From JBAZDC01 sp041654595 (GTDB lineage: Bacteria > Pseudomonadota > Gammaproteobacteria > Burkholderiales > Burkholderiaceae_B): a stretch of DNA of 39,625 bases. The notes under the pieces were generated by a model, which worked only from the letters and a program-made list of their open reading frames with translations, was not told the origin of the DNA and did no database searches. Position 1 is the stretch's first letter. Each line of letters starts with the position of its first letter. Positions 15,045 to 22,458 of this stretch are shown one piece after another. Location: contig CAZKBT010000030.1 of the NCBI GenBank assembly GCA_964551305.1, positions 1 to 39,625 on the forward strand. Reading direction: 5' to 3'. Position numbers and translations under genes: made by a program.

Positions 15045-16238
15045 CTATGCCTGTACTTGCGCCGGCGAAGTCAGTCGTACGATCAGTTGCACGGCATCCC
15101 GCAGCGTCGCTCCGCGCGGCAGATAATGGATATTGGGGCGGCCGGCGACCATTTTGCGCGACTCTTGCTCCCCCGCGCCGAACAGCCGGATGACGATGGG
15201 GAAATCCGCCGTGTCAAGCCGCTTTTCCTCCAGCAGCTCGACCAGCGTCCTCACCCTGATGTCGGTGCGCGCCATCTGCGCGAAGTTGAAGCCGACCAGC
15301 AAGCCCTTCAGCCCGGGTTTCTCCAAGATTGCATTCAGCACCGCCTTCAATTTCCGATTGTCACTGGACGTGGGCGGCGTCACGCAATGGTTGGCCGGCG
15401 CGCCGCCCGCGGCTATCACCATGTCGTGAATGTAGAGGCCGGCGCCCCCTCCTCCGACCAACAAGCCTATGTCGCCATCCAGCTCCACGTATTGCGCCTC
15501 CCCGCCTCCGAAGTGCCGGTTCGCCATGGCCACGGCGTGTTCACGGGGATTGGCCGGCAGGTCGCCGGTTTGCGCTCGCCAATCGGGATGGCGAAACAAG
15601 GCATTGTCATCCACTCCCATCATCGCACCCACGATATGAAGCCTGCCTTCCTGGTCCGAGGCGAGCGGATTGATTTCAAGGATCAGGGCGTCGGCCGCGC
15701 GGAACGCCGCGAACAAGCGGCAGGTGATGTCCGACAGCGCGGTCAGCACTTTGCCGCCGGCGCCGGCTCTGAGCCAGAGCTCGGTGGCTTTCCAAGGAGT
15801 GATTCCCGTCGCGACGTCGATATCATGGCGCACGAATCCGTCGGGATTGCCGCGCGCCGTCTCCTCGATATCGATGCCGCCGCTCATGCTCAGCAGGATG
15901 GTTGGCGTGCCGTTGCTGATGGAAAAGGACAGGAAATACTCGTGATCGATATCGATCCGTTCTTCGAGATATACGGCGCAGACGGTGTGCCCGTTCACGG
16001 TCTTGCCCAGCAGATGATCGGCCGCAGCCGCCCTCTGCGCGGCGTCGTCCGCCATGATCACCGCGCCCGCCTTGCCCCGGCGACCCGTCGGAATCATGGC
16101 CTTGACCACCGCCCTTCCCGCACGCGTCTCCTGCGAAGCCAGCGCTTCGCGGGCGGAGTTCGCCGCCATGCCCCACGGCACGGGCAAGCCGTGCCCGCGA
16201 AGCCAGGTCTTGGTTTGTGCCTCGCTAAGCGCTTTCAA
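15045..16238 (-). CDS. SucC-like ATP-grasp acyl-CoA synthetase beta subunit
   Basis: The 397-residue protein has an N-terminal ATP-grasp domain (AVVKAMIPTGRRGKAGAVIM; VYLEERIDIDHEYFLSFSIS) and the metal-binding LILEINPLA. A C-terminal ligase domain carries GDIGLLVGGGGAGLYIHDMV and LLVGFNFAQMARTDIR. Length fits SucC (388 in E. coli). With the downstream alpha subunit it should form a two-subunit ATP-dependent acyl-CoA synthetase (ADP- or GDP-forming type). The start codon is TTG at 16238, with AAGGTGGAG just upstream, and it overlaps the preceding hydratase gene by 14 bases. It is not the housekeeping sucC: no TCA-cycle dehydrogenase genes are present and the sequence is divergent. Confidence 0.85.
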   Translation of the reverse strand: MKALSEAQTKTWLRGHGLPVPWGMAANSAREALASQETRAGRAVVKAMIPTGRRGKAGAVIMADDAAQRAAAADHLLGKTVNGHTVCAVYLEERIDIDHEYFLSFSISNGTPTILLSMSGGIDIEETARGNPDGFVRHDIDVATGITPWKATELWLRAGAGGKVLTALSDITCRLFAAFRAADALILEINPLASDQEGRLHIVGAMMGVDDNALFRHPDWRAQTGDLPANPREHAVAMANRHFGGGEAQYVELDGDIGLLVGGGGAGLYIHDMVIAAGGAPANHCVTPPTSSDNRKLKAVLNAILEKPGLKGLLVGFNFAQMARTDIRVRTLVELLEEKRLDTADFPIVIRLFGAGEQESRKMVAGRPNIHYLPRGATLRDAVQLIVRLTSPAQVQA

Positions 16239-16704
16239 TTTGCTCCACCTTATCGTGTCCTCGGGCGGCCCTGGAGACGGCGCATTCCGCCGTGCCGACC
16301 ATGACCTCCTGCCCCTGCTTGTTTTCGCACCACACCGTCATTCTCGCAAGACGACGATCTCCCTGGTCAACGAATTCATCCATCCGCAGCTTGGCCCGTA
16401 CCGAGTCGCCGATGCGCACGCTGCGCGGTATTTTTATCTGAATGCTGCCGCCGTTGAACCAGTCCATGCCCAAGGTCTCGACCAGCAGTCCGACCAGGTG
16501 CCCTTCCCATTGAGTGCCCGACACGACCACGTCCGGCAACCCCGTCGATCTGGCGACCTCGGCATCGGTATGCAAGTTTTTATCCGGCCAGCCGGGCATG
16601 TCGAGCGGGCCGCCGGACAGAGCGAGCGCCCGCGCCATGGTCAGCTTGCGGAATTTGGAACACCGGATGTCGCCGGGCTGCAAGTCATCGATCGGTAAAC
16701 TCAT
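16225..16704 (-). CDS. MaoC-like hot-dog dehydratase/hydratase subunit
   Basis: The 159-residue protein is a single hot-dog domain. The region KNLHTDAEVARSTGLPDVVV followed by SGTQ matches the substrate loop and central helix of MaoC-type enoyl-CoA hydratases, where DxNPxH supplies the catalytic Asp and His. Here the motif reads D-K-N-L-H, so Asp and His remain but the loop is one residue shorter. It starts at ATG 16704, overlapping the previous gene's stop as ATGA, which suggests translational coupling. It probably pairs with that upstream subunit to form one hydratase acting on an acyl-CoA made by the downstream synthetase. Confidence 0.8.
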   Translation of the reverse strand: MSLPIDDLQPGDIRCSKFRKLTMARALALSGGPLDMPGWPDKNLHTDAEVARSTGLPDVVVSGTQWEGHLVGLLVETLGMDWFNGGSIQIKIPRSVRIGDSVRAKLRMDEFVDQGDRRLARMTVWCENKQGQEVMVGTAECAVSRAARGHDKVEQIESA

Positions 16705-17153
16705 AGCTGTGCGTCCCCCGCCGGCTTGATCTTTACCTGGGAAAAAAATGTCGATGCAAGCTCGCGGCGAAGCACGATCCGGCCATGGGAATCACGTATT
16801 TCAGCCACGTACTCCTGATAGATCTTGCCGCGCTTCGGATAGGTATTGACAATGCGCCACCGCACTTCGAACGTGTCTCCCACGTAGCCGGGCGCCAGGT
16901 AAATGCTGCTATCGCTGGCAAAGGCCGATCCCATGCCGGGCGCCTGCCTGTAGGACGGGCTGCGCGTGCGGGGACTCATGTGCATGAGCAATACCGGATG
17001 CACCAGTGGCGGAGAGCCGTCCCGCTCTTCGATGAAGATCGGGTTGAAATCTTCGACCGCGTAAAGAAACTGCTGATTCAGCTCGGGCGTCACGGTGAAT
17101 CGCAAAGGCTCATAGCTGTCTCCGGCCTGTAGTTCGTGAGCGTATTTGTCCAA
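16701..17153 (-). CDS. MaoC N-terminal-like (FAS1-like dehydratase) hot-dog subunit
   Basis: The 150-residue protein resembles the N-terminal hot-dog domain of two-domain MaoC hydratases. It has FTVTPELNQQFLYAVEDFNP and, later, YLAPGYVGDTFEVRWRIVNT. The usual DxNPxH motif reads D-F-N-P-I-F here, with the catalytic His replaced by Phe, so it may be a structural partner and not the active subunit. The start is TTG at 17153 with a strong AAGGAG seven bases upstream. It is the first gene of the five-gene operon and diverges from a LysR gene across an AT-rich gap. Mesaconyl- and itaconyl-CoA hydratases are known enzymes of related architecture. Confidence 0.8.
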   Translation of the reverse strand: MDKYAHELQAGDSYEPLRFTVTPELNQQFLYAVEDFNPIFIEERDGSPPLVHPVLLMHMSPRTRSPSYRQAPGMGSAFASDSSIYLAPGYVGDTFEVRWRIVNTYPKRGKIYQEYVAEIRDSHGRIVLRRELASTFFSQVKIKPAGDAQL

Positions 17154-17163
17154 CCTGCCTCTC

Positions 17164-17256
17164 CTTGTTTTTTTGATTATAGGTAGGCAATGATATAAAT
17201 AAAATTTAATTATTTTATTATTTAAGTTTAAATAAATTTAATTAAAATAGAAGAAT
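17164..17256. promoter_or_regulatory. AT-rich divergent control region of the acid-CoA operon and LysR gene
   Basis: Almost pure A/T sequence lies between two divergent genes. AAATTTAATTA occurs at 17202-17212 and 17234-17244, 32 bases apart, close to three helical turns. ATAAAAT/ATTTTAT and ATTTAA-GT-TTAAAT palindromes overlap the same region. LysR regulators usually bind in such gaps, so this is the probable operator and pair of promoters. Low sequence complexity makes chance repeats likely. Confidence 0.45.
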
Positions 17257-17320
17257 AGCCGCCCCTTTTCATGCTGTCGCCGGCATCGGAAAACTCGCAC
17301 CATCGACCTTCGAACGACTC

Positions 17321-18256
17321 ATGAATCTTCGTCCCCTGAAAACGTTCTTGGCTGTCGCGCGATTCGGCAGTTTCGCCGCCGCGTCGCAGAACATCGGCCT
17401 TACTTTGGCAGCCATCAGCATCCAGATGAAAAGCCTGGAAGAGCAAATGAAGGTCGCGCTGTTCGATCGCAGCGCCCGCAAGGTCGTGCTCACCCGCGCC
17501 GGGCGGCTGCTGGTACCCCGGGCGACCGAACTGCTGCGCCTTTATGAGAACATCGCGCAAAATCTCGATGAGCGCCAACTAGGAGGCACGCTGGCGGTGG
17601 GCGCCATTCCACCGACTTTCTCCGGCCTGCTGCCCGACGCCTTGCTGCACCTGCGTGAAAGCCATCCCGGCGTCACCGTTCATGTATCTACCGGCGTATC
17701 AAGCGAACTGATGTACAAGGTGGAAAGCGGGGAACTGGACTTGGCCATCGTCGGAGAACCGCCGCATCGCCTTCACGGCGGCTTGGTCTGGCATAAAGTT
17801 TCGGACGAACCGCTGGTGCTACTGGTGCCGGCCGCCGGCCATGCGAAACAGTCCCTGTCGGACGTGCTGACCGATCACGCATTCATCAGCATCACGCGCA
17901 CGTCGTGGACCGGCCAACTCATCCACCATCTTCTGCGGCGATACCGCCTGCGTGTACGCGAATCCATGGAGCTGGACTCCATCGAGGCGATCACCGGCAT
18001 GGTGGCCCGCGGCTTCGGCGTCTCGATCTTGCCGCTGGCCCCAGCCGGCTGGAACCTGGACGACCGGGTATCCGTGATGCCTTTGGCCAGGCCCAAGGTC
18101 GCGCGCAAAATCGGGGTTCTTTACAAAACGGGAAACGAACGGCAGTCATTGATCGCCGCCATGCAAGACAGCCTGCTGTCCATCCAGCCCGACGTCGTCG
18201 TGCACCGGCCAACGATCGCGCTGGGCCGGCCGGGCAGGCCCGGCGCAAGTCGATAG
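17321..18256 (+). CDS. LysR-family transcriptional regulator
   Basis: The 311-residue protein has the LysR N-terminal winged helix (MNLRPLKTFLAVARFGSFAA then ASQNIGLTLAAISIQMKSLE) and a substrate-binding domain starting near GGTLAVGAIPPTFSGLLPDA. It diverges from the five-gene acyl-CoA operon. LysR proteins commonly activate the divergent gene in response to a pathway metabolite, so it is the likely regulator of that operon. The helix-turn-helix carries LAAISIQMKSLE where SQPALSRQIRRLE is usual. The effector is unknown. The C-terminal tail (IALGRPGRPGASR) is unusually glycine- and arginine-rich and may be read-through of GC-rich sequence. Confidence 0.92.
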   Translation: MNLRPLKTFLAVARFGSFAAASQNIGLTLAAISIQMKSLEEQMKVALFDRSARKVVLTRAGRLLVPRATELLRLYENIAQNLDERQLGGTLAVGAIPPTFSGLLPDALLHLRESHPGVTVHVSTGVSSELMYKVESGELDLAIVGEPPHRLHGGLVWHKVSDEPLVLLVPAAGHAKQSLSDVLTDHAFISITRTSWTGQLIHHLLRRYRLRVRESMELDSIEAITGMVARGFGVSILPLAPAGWNLDDRVSVMPLARPKVARKIGVLYKTGNERQSLIAAMQDSLLSIQPDVVVHRPTIALGRPGRPGASR

Positions 18257-18314
18257 ACGAGACCGATGCACCCGAGCCTTCTTTCGACGGCCATCTCCTT
18301 CTCAGCCATGCTTT

Positions 18315-18408
18315 ACCGGACATCGCAGCCGCGCGGTCCGGTCATCGAATGCTTCCCCGCCGAGCAGCGCGAATGCCACCGGCTTGGCGAGCTTGTTATG
18401 TGCTCGGC
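18315..18408. other. Gap between the LysR and FMN reductase genes with two inverted repeats
   Basis: The 199-base gap holds ACCGGAC/GTCCGGT (18315-18321 and 18336-18342) and GCCGAGCA/TGCTCGGC (18359-18366 and 18401-18408). Neither is followed by a T tract, so neither is a clear intrinsic terminator. No convincing gene is present. It should hold the promoter of the FMN reductase gene. Confidence 0.35.
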
Positions 18409-18455
18409 ATTTATGGTTGAATAGCCGTTCACGCTACTTTTTCGAGGCAATGCAC

Positions 18456-19010
18456 ATGAGTCACTACACTATCGCCGTCGTCGTCGGCAGTCTGCGCAAA
18501 GACTCCTACAACCGGCGGCTGGCCACGGCCTTGAGCCGTCTGGCTCCCCCTGAGTTTTCGTTCACGCATGTCGATATCGGTGATCTGCCCCTATACAATC
18601 AGGACGACGATGCCAACCAGGCGCCGTCGGTCAAGCGGCTCAAGACCGAAATCGCCAACGCGCAAGGCGTGCTTTTCGTAACTCCCGAATACAATCGCGC
18701 CATGCCGGGCGTGCTGAAGAACGCGCTGGATCACGGCTCGCGTCCCTATGGCCAGAACGCATGGGCGGGCAAGCCCGCGGGCGTCATCGGCATTTCGGTG
18801 GGGGCTATAGGCACAGCCCTTGCTCAGCACACCCTGCGCAGCGTCCTGGCTTATCTCGACATGCCCACGCTCGGGCAACCCGAAGCGTATTTACAGTTCA
18901 AGGAGGGATTCTTCGACGGCAACGGCGACGCGGGCGAGTCCAGCCGGGAATTCTTGCAGAACTGGATGAACGCCTACGTGGATTGGGTCAAGCGGCATTC
19001 CCCCGTCTGA
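18456..19010 (+). CDS. NAD(P)H-dependent FMN reductase / quinone reductase
   Basis: The protein has 184 residues from the ATG at 18456, which has GAGG eight bases upstream. An upstream in-frame ATG at 18384 lacks such a site and adds a non-conserved extension. The flavodoxin-like fold shows the phosphate loop VVGSLRKDSYNRRLA, the flavin-binding FVTPEYNRAMPGVLKNALDH and GKPAGVIGISVGAIGTALAQ. This is the NADPH-dependent FMN reductase family that includes ChrR/YieF quinone and chromate reductases. It is a cytoplasmic enzyme that probably protects against redox-cycling compounds. It stands between the LysR and universal stress genes and is likely transcribed alone. Confidence 0.92.
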   Translation: MSHYTIAVVVGSLRKDSYNRRLATALSRLAPPEFSFTHVDIGDLPLYNQDDDANQAPSVKRLKTEIANAQGVLFVTPEYNRAMPGVLKNALDHGSRPYGQNAWAGKPAGVIGISVGAIGTALAQHTLRSVLAYLDMPTLGQPEAYLQFKEGFFDGNGDAGESSREFLQNWMNAYVDWVKRHSPV

Positions 19011-19062
19011 ATAGCAAGCCGGCACGCCTGGGCATAAACGTGTAAGCTTATTGTCAGATATC

Positions 19063-19076
19063 TTGATATAAATCAG
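19063..19076 (+). promoter_or_regulatory. FNR/Anr-like box upstream of the universal stress gene
   Basis: TTGATATAAATCAG matches the FNR consensus TTGAT-N4-ATCAA with one mismatch at the last base. It is centred about 111 bases before the uspA-like start codon. A class II site would place transcription near 19111, where GAGAAT (19099-19104) could be a -10 element. Two AGAATTCAA direct repeats lie next to it at 19075-19083 and 19100-19108. Confidence 0.6.
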
Positions 19077-19180
19077 AATTCAATCCGTTTTTTTGGCGGA
19101 GAATTCAAATTCAGTCTTGTCTGGCGACATGCCAGGATGCCGATTCGGCGCCGCCCATCATTCAAACGTAGAGGGTATCC

Positions 19181-19606
19181 ATGACCAACATTCTCGTCCC
19201 CGTGGACGGCTCGGAATCCGCATCCCGCGCCGTCGAAGTCGCCATACAGGCCTATCGTCTGCAAGAAGACGCCATCATTCATTTGGTGACGGTGCATCCC
19301 CCCATCGTATCGGGCAATGTAAAGCGCTTTTTTTCCGCCGAAATATTGCAGGAATACTATAACGACGAAGGCAGGACCGCTTTGCAGCCGGCCAAGGCGA
19401 TACTGGACAAGGCGGGCGTCAAATACACGGAAAGCATCATCGTCGGCCCCATCGCCGAGAGCATCGCCAACTACGTCAAGCAACACGAGTGCGCTCACGT
19501 CGTCATGGGCACGCGCGGCTTGGGCTCCATCACCGGCATGGTTCTGGGGTCGGTCGCCACCAAGGTCCTGAGCCTGGTTTCCGTCCCGGTCACGCTGGTC
19601 AAATAA
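19181..19606 (+). CDS. Universal stress protein, UspA family
   Basis: The 141-residue single-domain protein starts with TNILVPVDGSESASRAVEVA and ends with the ATP-binding loop MGTRGLGSITGMVLGSVATK, i.e. G-x2-G-x9-G-S, then VSVPVTLVK. It is thus an ATP-binding UspA-type protein that supports survival under stress. GAGGG precedes the ATG by five bases. The FNR-like box upstream suggests induction at low oxygen, as for several Usp genes in other proteobacteria. It converges with the sugar dehydrogenase gene. Confidence 0.94.
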   Translation: MTNILVPVDGSESASRAVEVAIQAYRLQEDAIIHLVTVHPPIVSGNVKRFFSAEILQEYYNDEGRTALQPAKAILDKAGVKYTESIIVGPIAESIANYVKQHECAHVVMGTRGLGSITGMVLGSVATKVLSLVSVPVTLVK

Positions 19607-19635
19607 GCCGAAGAACGTTCGCGCATTTCGACCAT

Positions 19636-19661
19636 GCCCGTCCATGTCCGCATGGGCGGGC
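19636..19661. terminator. Possible shared hairpin between uspA and the sugar dehydrogenase gene
   Basis: GCCCGTCCATG (19636-19646) pairs with CATGGGCGGGC (19651-19661) through an 11-bp stem with one G-T wobble and a TCCG loop. It lies between two converging genes. No T tract follows on either strand, so it is a weak terminator candidate. Confidence 0.4.
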
Positions 19662-19708
19662 GGTTAGCCGTCAACCCTCAGGTTTCAGCATCTGGCCGCC
19701 ATTGTGCC

Positions 19709-20866
19709 TTATTGCTTCAAGCCTACTTTCAGCACGCCGCCCTTCCCGCTTTCGGTCAGCACATAGACATACCCGTCCGGCCCTACCCTGACGTCGCGTA
19801 TGCGCTCGCCAAGGTCTTGCAGCAAGCGCTCCTCATGCTTGACGGCATCGCCTTCCAGCTCCAGCCTGATCAAGCCCTTCTCCTTGAGCGCGCCGATAAA
19901 CAGCGAATGCCGCCACGCCGGAAAAAGCGGCGCGTCATAGAACGCCATGCCGGATATGGCCGGCGACACCTCCCAGACATGCAGCGGCGCTTCCGTATCG
20001 GGCGCGGTCTTGCCGACGGCCTCGGGAATGGGCGCGCCGGAATAATTCACGCCATGCGTCGCCAACGGCCAGCCGTAGTTCTTGCCCGCCTCGGGAATAT
20101 TGACTTCATCGCCGCCACGCGGGCCATGCTCATGGGTCCACACTTTGCCGGTCCAAGGATTCAAGGCGGCGCCTTGTTGATTGCGATGGCCATAAGACCA
20201 TATCTCGGGCCGCGCGCCTTTCCGGCCCGCGAAAGGATTGTCCGGCGGAACGCGTCCGTCGGCATGCAGCCGCACGAGTTTGCCCTGCAGCTTGTCCAAC
20301 TCCTGCGACGTGGCGCGCTGATTGTTTTCCCCCAGCGCGATGAACAGGTATCCGTCACGATCGAACACCAGGCGCGAGCCGAAATGCGCGCCTGTCGACA
20401 ACGCGGGCTCTTGGGTGAAAATGACCTTGAAATCGTCGAGCGACGCATGGTCGGCGCTTAATTTACCGTAGCCGACGGCCGTGCTCGCCCTGCCGTTGGT
20501 GCCCTCTTTCGCATAAGACAGATAAACATGACGGGTGGTGGCGAAGTCGGGCGCCGGCACCACATCCAGCAGTCCGCCCTGGGACCGCGCGTATACGGAC
20601 GGCACGCCCCGTATCGGCGCCGACAAGCCGGTCGCAGGATGCCAGTGACGCATGGCGCCCGGCCGTTCCGTCACAAGGATTCCCTCGTCGCCGGGCAGGA
20701 ACGCCAGAGCCCAGGGATGGTCCAGGCCATCTATGACTGTCTCCACGGTTATGCCGCCCTTCTCGCTCGGCATGGATGTCGGCCCCTTGGACCAGATCGG
20801 CGTCGAGGCGGCCATCGTCAGGATGGCAATCACAAGAGGAGCGATTCGGCGTCGGGAAATCTGCAT
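19709..20866 (-). CDS. PQQ-type aldose sugar dehydrogenase (GSDH family)
   Basis: The protein has about 385 residues from the ATG at 20866, which has GAGGG eight bases upstream. A TTG at 20884 also lies in frame but overlaps the upstream stop. A signal peptide (RRIAPLVIAILTMAASTPIW) points to the periplasm. The beta-propeller starts with LDHPWALAFLPGDEGILVTE and includes IALGENNQRATSQELDKLQG and WSYGHRNQQGAALNP, as in E. coli YliI soluble aldose dehydrogenase, which uses PQQ and calcium. It is the last gene after a slipin gene, 14 bases downstream. No PQQ synthesis genes are visible here. Confidence 0.9.
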   Translation of the reverse strand: MQISRRRIAPLVIAILTMAASTPIWSKGPTSMPSEKGGITVETVIDGLDHPWALAFLPGDEGILVTERPGAMRHWHPATGLSAPIRGVPSVYARSQGGLLDVVPAPDFATTRHVYLSYAKEGTNGRASTAVGYGKLSADHASLDDFKVIFTQEPALSTGAHFGSRLVFDRDGYLFIALGENNQRATSQELDKLQGKLVRLHADGRVPPDNPFAGRKGARPEIWSYGHRNQQGAALNPWTGKVWTHEHGPRGGDEVNIPEAGKNYGWPLATHGVNYSGAPIPEAVGKTAPDTEAPLHVWEVSPAISGMAFYDAPLFPAWRHSLFIGALKEKGLIRLELEGDAVKHEERLLQDLGERIRDVRVGPDGYVYVLTESGKGGVLKVGLKQ

Positions 20867-20880
20867 GCGGCGGCCCTCGT

Positions 20881-21702
20881 TCAAGTGTTGGCTTGCGTGT
20901 CGCGATCGGCGTCGATCTGCGCGGAAAGCGCGCCGGCGCCCAGGCCGGCCTGGCCCGGCATGACGGCGGACAAGAGATCCACGGGCACGGGAAACACGAT
21001 GGTCGAGCTTTTATCGCCCGCCACCTGCGTCAATGTCTGCAAATAACGCAGCTGCATGGCCGCCGGTTGCGAAGACAATGTCGCCGCCGCCTCCATCAAG
21101 GTCTGCGCGGCCTGCTTTTCACCTTCCGCGTGGATGACTTTCGCGCGGCGCTCGCGTTCCGCTTCGGCTTGCCGCGCAATGGCGCGGACCATGCTCTCAT
21201 TCAAATCGATGTGCTTGATTTCGACGTGCGTGACCTTGATGCCCCATGCATCCGTTTGCGAATCCAGGATCACTTGCAAATCCGCATTCAGTTTCTCGCG
21301 CTCGGACAGCATGTCGTCGAGATCATGCTTGCCCAGCACCGCGCGCAACGTGGTTTGCGCCAATTGGCTGGTGGCCTCCAGATAATGCTCGACCTGGATA
21401 ATGGACTTTTCGGGCGCCACCACCCGGAAATACAGTACCGCGTTGACCTTGACCGAAACGTTGTCCCTGGAAATCACATCCTGGCTGGGAACGTCCATGG
21501 TAATGACCCGCAGATCCACTTTGACCATTTGCTGCAGGACGGGTATGACGAAGATCAAGCCCGGGCCTTTCACCTTGGTGAAGCGGCCCAGCGTGAAAAT
21601 CACGCCGCGCTGGTATTCCCTTAGCACCTTGATGGCGTGAAAGGCCAGGAAAACGATAACCACCGCAACGGCGATCAGGCTCATATTGAACTGATAGAAC
21701 AT
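20881..21702 (-). CDS. Slipin (stomatin-like SPFH-domain membrane protein)
   Basis: The 273-residue protein has one N-terminal membrane helix (about 6-24) and then an SPFH domain: REYQRGVIFTLGRFTKVKGP, VPSQDVISRDNVSVKVNAVL, and the coiled-coil region with RQAEAERERRAKVIHAEGEK. These are hallmarks of slipins, which form oligomeric membrane scaffolds. The NfeD-type gene immediately upstream fits the common SPFH-NfeD pairing. The C-terminus is slightly glycine- and alanine-rich. Its function in bacteria is not settled; a role in membrane organisation is inferred from the family. Confidence 0.93.
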   Translation of the reverse strand: MFYQFNMSLIAVAVVIVFLAFHAIKVLREYQRGVIFTLGRFTKVKGPGLIFVIPVLQQMVKVDLRVITMDVPSQDVISRDNVSVKVNAVLYFRVVAPEKSIIQVEHYLEATSQLAQTTLRAVLGKHDLDDMLSEREKLNADLQVILDSQTDAWGIKVTHVEIKHIDLNESMVRAIARQAEAERERRAKVIHAEGEKQAAQTLMEAAATLSSQPAAMQLRYLQTLTQVAGDKSSTIVFPVPVDLLSAVMPGQAGLGAGALSAQIDADRDTQANT

Positions 21703-21714
21703 GGCTAACTCCTT

Positions 21715-22326
21715 TTAGGTCGGGCGGTTGGCTTCGGCGGCATCCTGCACGGGAACGACGCGCAGCGTCAAGCCCTTGACGGCTTGCACGCGAACGGCCT
21801 GTCCCGGAGACAACGGCGCATCGGAACTTACTTGCCACTTTTCACCCAGTACGAGCGCATAGGCTGTCTTTCCGTCCACGGAAATCACGCGGCCTTCCTG
21901 GCCCGGCAGGTCTTCCTGGCCTGTCACGACGGGATGCCTGCGAATACGCTTGGCGACGACGATCGTCAAGACCAGCAATCCTATCGACACCACGCCCAGG
22001 CCCACGACGAACGGAAGCGCCGATTGCGCGCCATCCAAGTCGCTGCCCGCCAAAATCAGGCCGCCGCACACGAAAGAAATGGTGCCCAGCAGCCCCAGCA
22101 CGCCGAAACCGGGCGTCAGCGCTTCGGCCAGCATCAGGAGCAAACCGACGGCGATCAAGGAAAAAGCGGTCAATATCTGCGGGGTCAGCCACGGCGACAT
22201 GCCGGACGGCGCGGCGCCGAAGGAGCCGGCGGCGGTATCCTGCGCCTGGACGACACCCGAATGGACTGCGATCGCCAGAACAGACACAAACAGGCCGAAA
22301 AGAACGAATTTCAGGGTTGCGCGCAT
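21715..22326 (-). CDS. NfeD-family membrane protein
   Basis: The protein has 203 residues from the ATG at 22326, which has GGAGG six bases upstream. Further in-frame ATGs up to 22407 have no such site. A signal-like helix (FVLFGLFVSVLAIAVHSGVV) is followed by three hydrophobic helices, including SLIAVGLLLMLAEALTPGFG, typical of NfeD. The C-terminal part, GQEGRVISVDGKTAYALVLG, has the OB-fold pattern. The protease domain of long NfeD proteins is absent, so it is the short form. It lies 12 bases before the slipin gene and is presumably its partner. Confidence 0.9.
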   Translation of the reverse strand: MRATLKFVLFGLFVSVLAIAVHSGVVQAQDTAAGSFGAAPSGMSPWLTPQILTAFSLIAVGLLLMLAEALTPGFGVLGLLGTISFVCGGLILAGSDLDGAQSALPFVVGLGVVSIGLLVLTIVVAKRIRRHPVVTGQEDLPGQEGRVISVDGKTAYALVLGEKWQVSSDAPLSPGQAVRVQAVKGLTLRVVPVQDAAEANRPT

Positions 22327-22401
22327 GGCTGCCTCCGTATGGGATAAGCACGCCGCAAGGCGCGGACGCGCCATAAGCATGACCCTAGTATAGACGTAAA
22401 C

Positions 22402-22439
22402 CCGCATCCGGCCCCATGCGCGAGCACGGCCGGATGCGG
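22402..22439. terminator. Hairpin downstream of fumC
   Basis: CCGCATCCGGCC (22402-22413) and GGCCGGATGCGG (22428-22439) form a perfect 12-bp stem with a 14-base loop. It starts 20 bases after the fumC stop. On the minus strand GTTTACG follows, which is only a weak T tract. It probably ends or reduces fumC transcription before the NfeD-slipin unit. Confidence 0.55.
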
Positions 22440-22458
22440 TACGTCGTATGCCGACGCC

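Noticed and set aside
15057..16304. A 415-codon plus-strand frame opposite the SucC-like gene
   Set aside because: Low-complexity Arg/Gln/His-rich product with no recognisable domain, opposite a conserved ATP-grasp gene.
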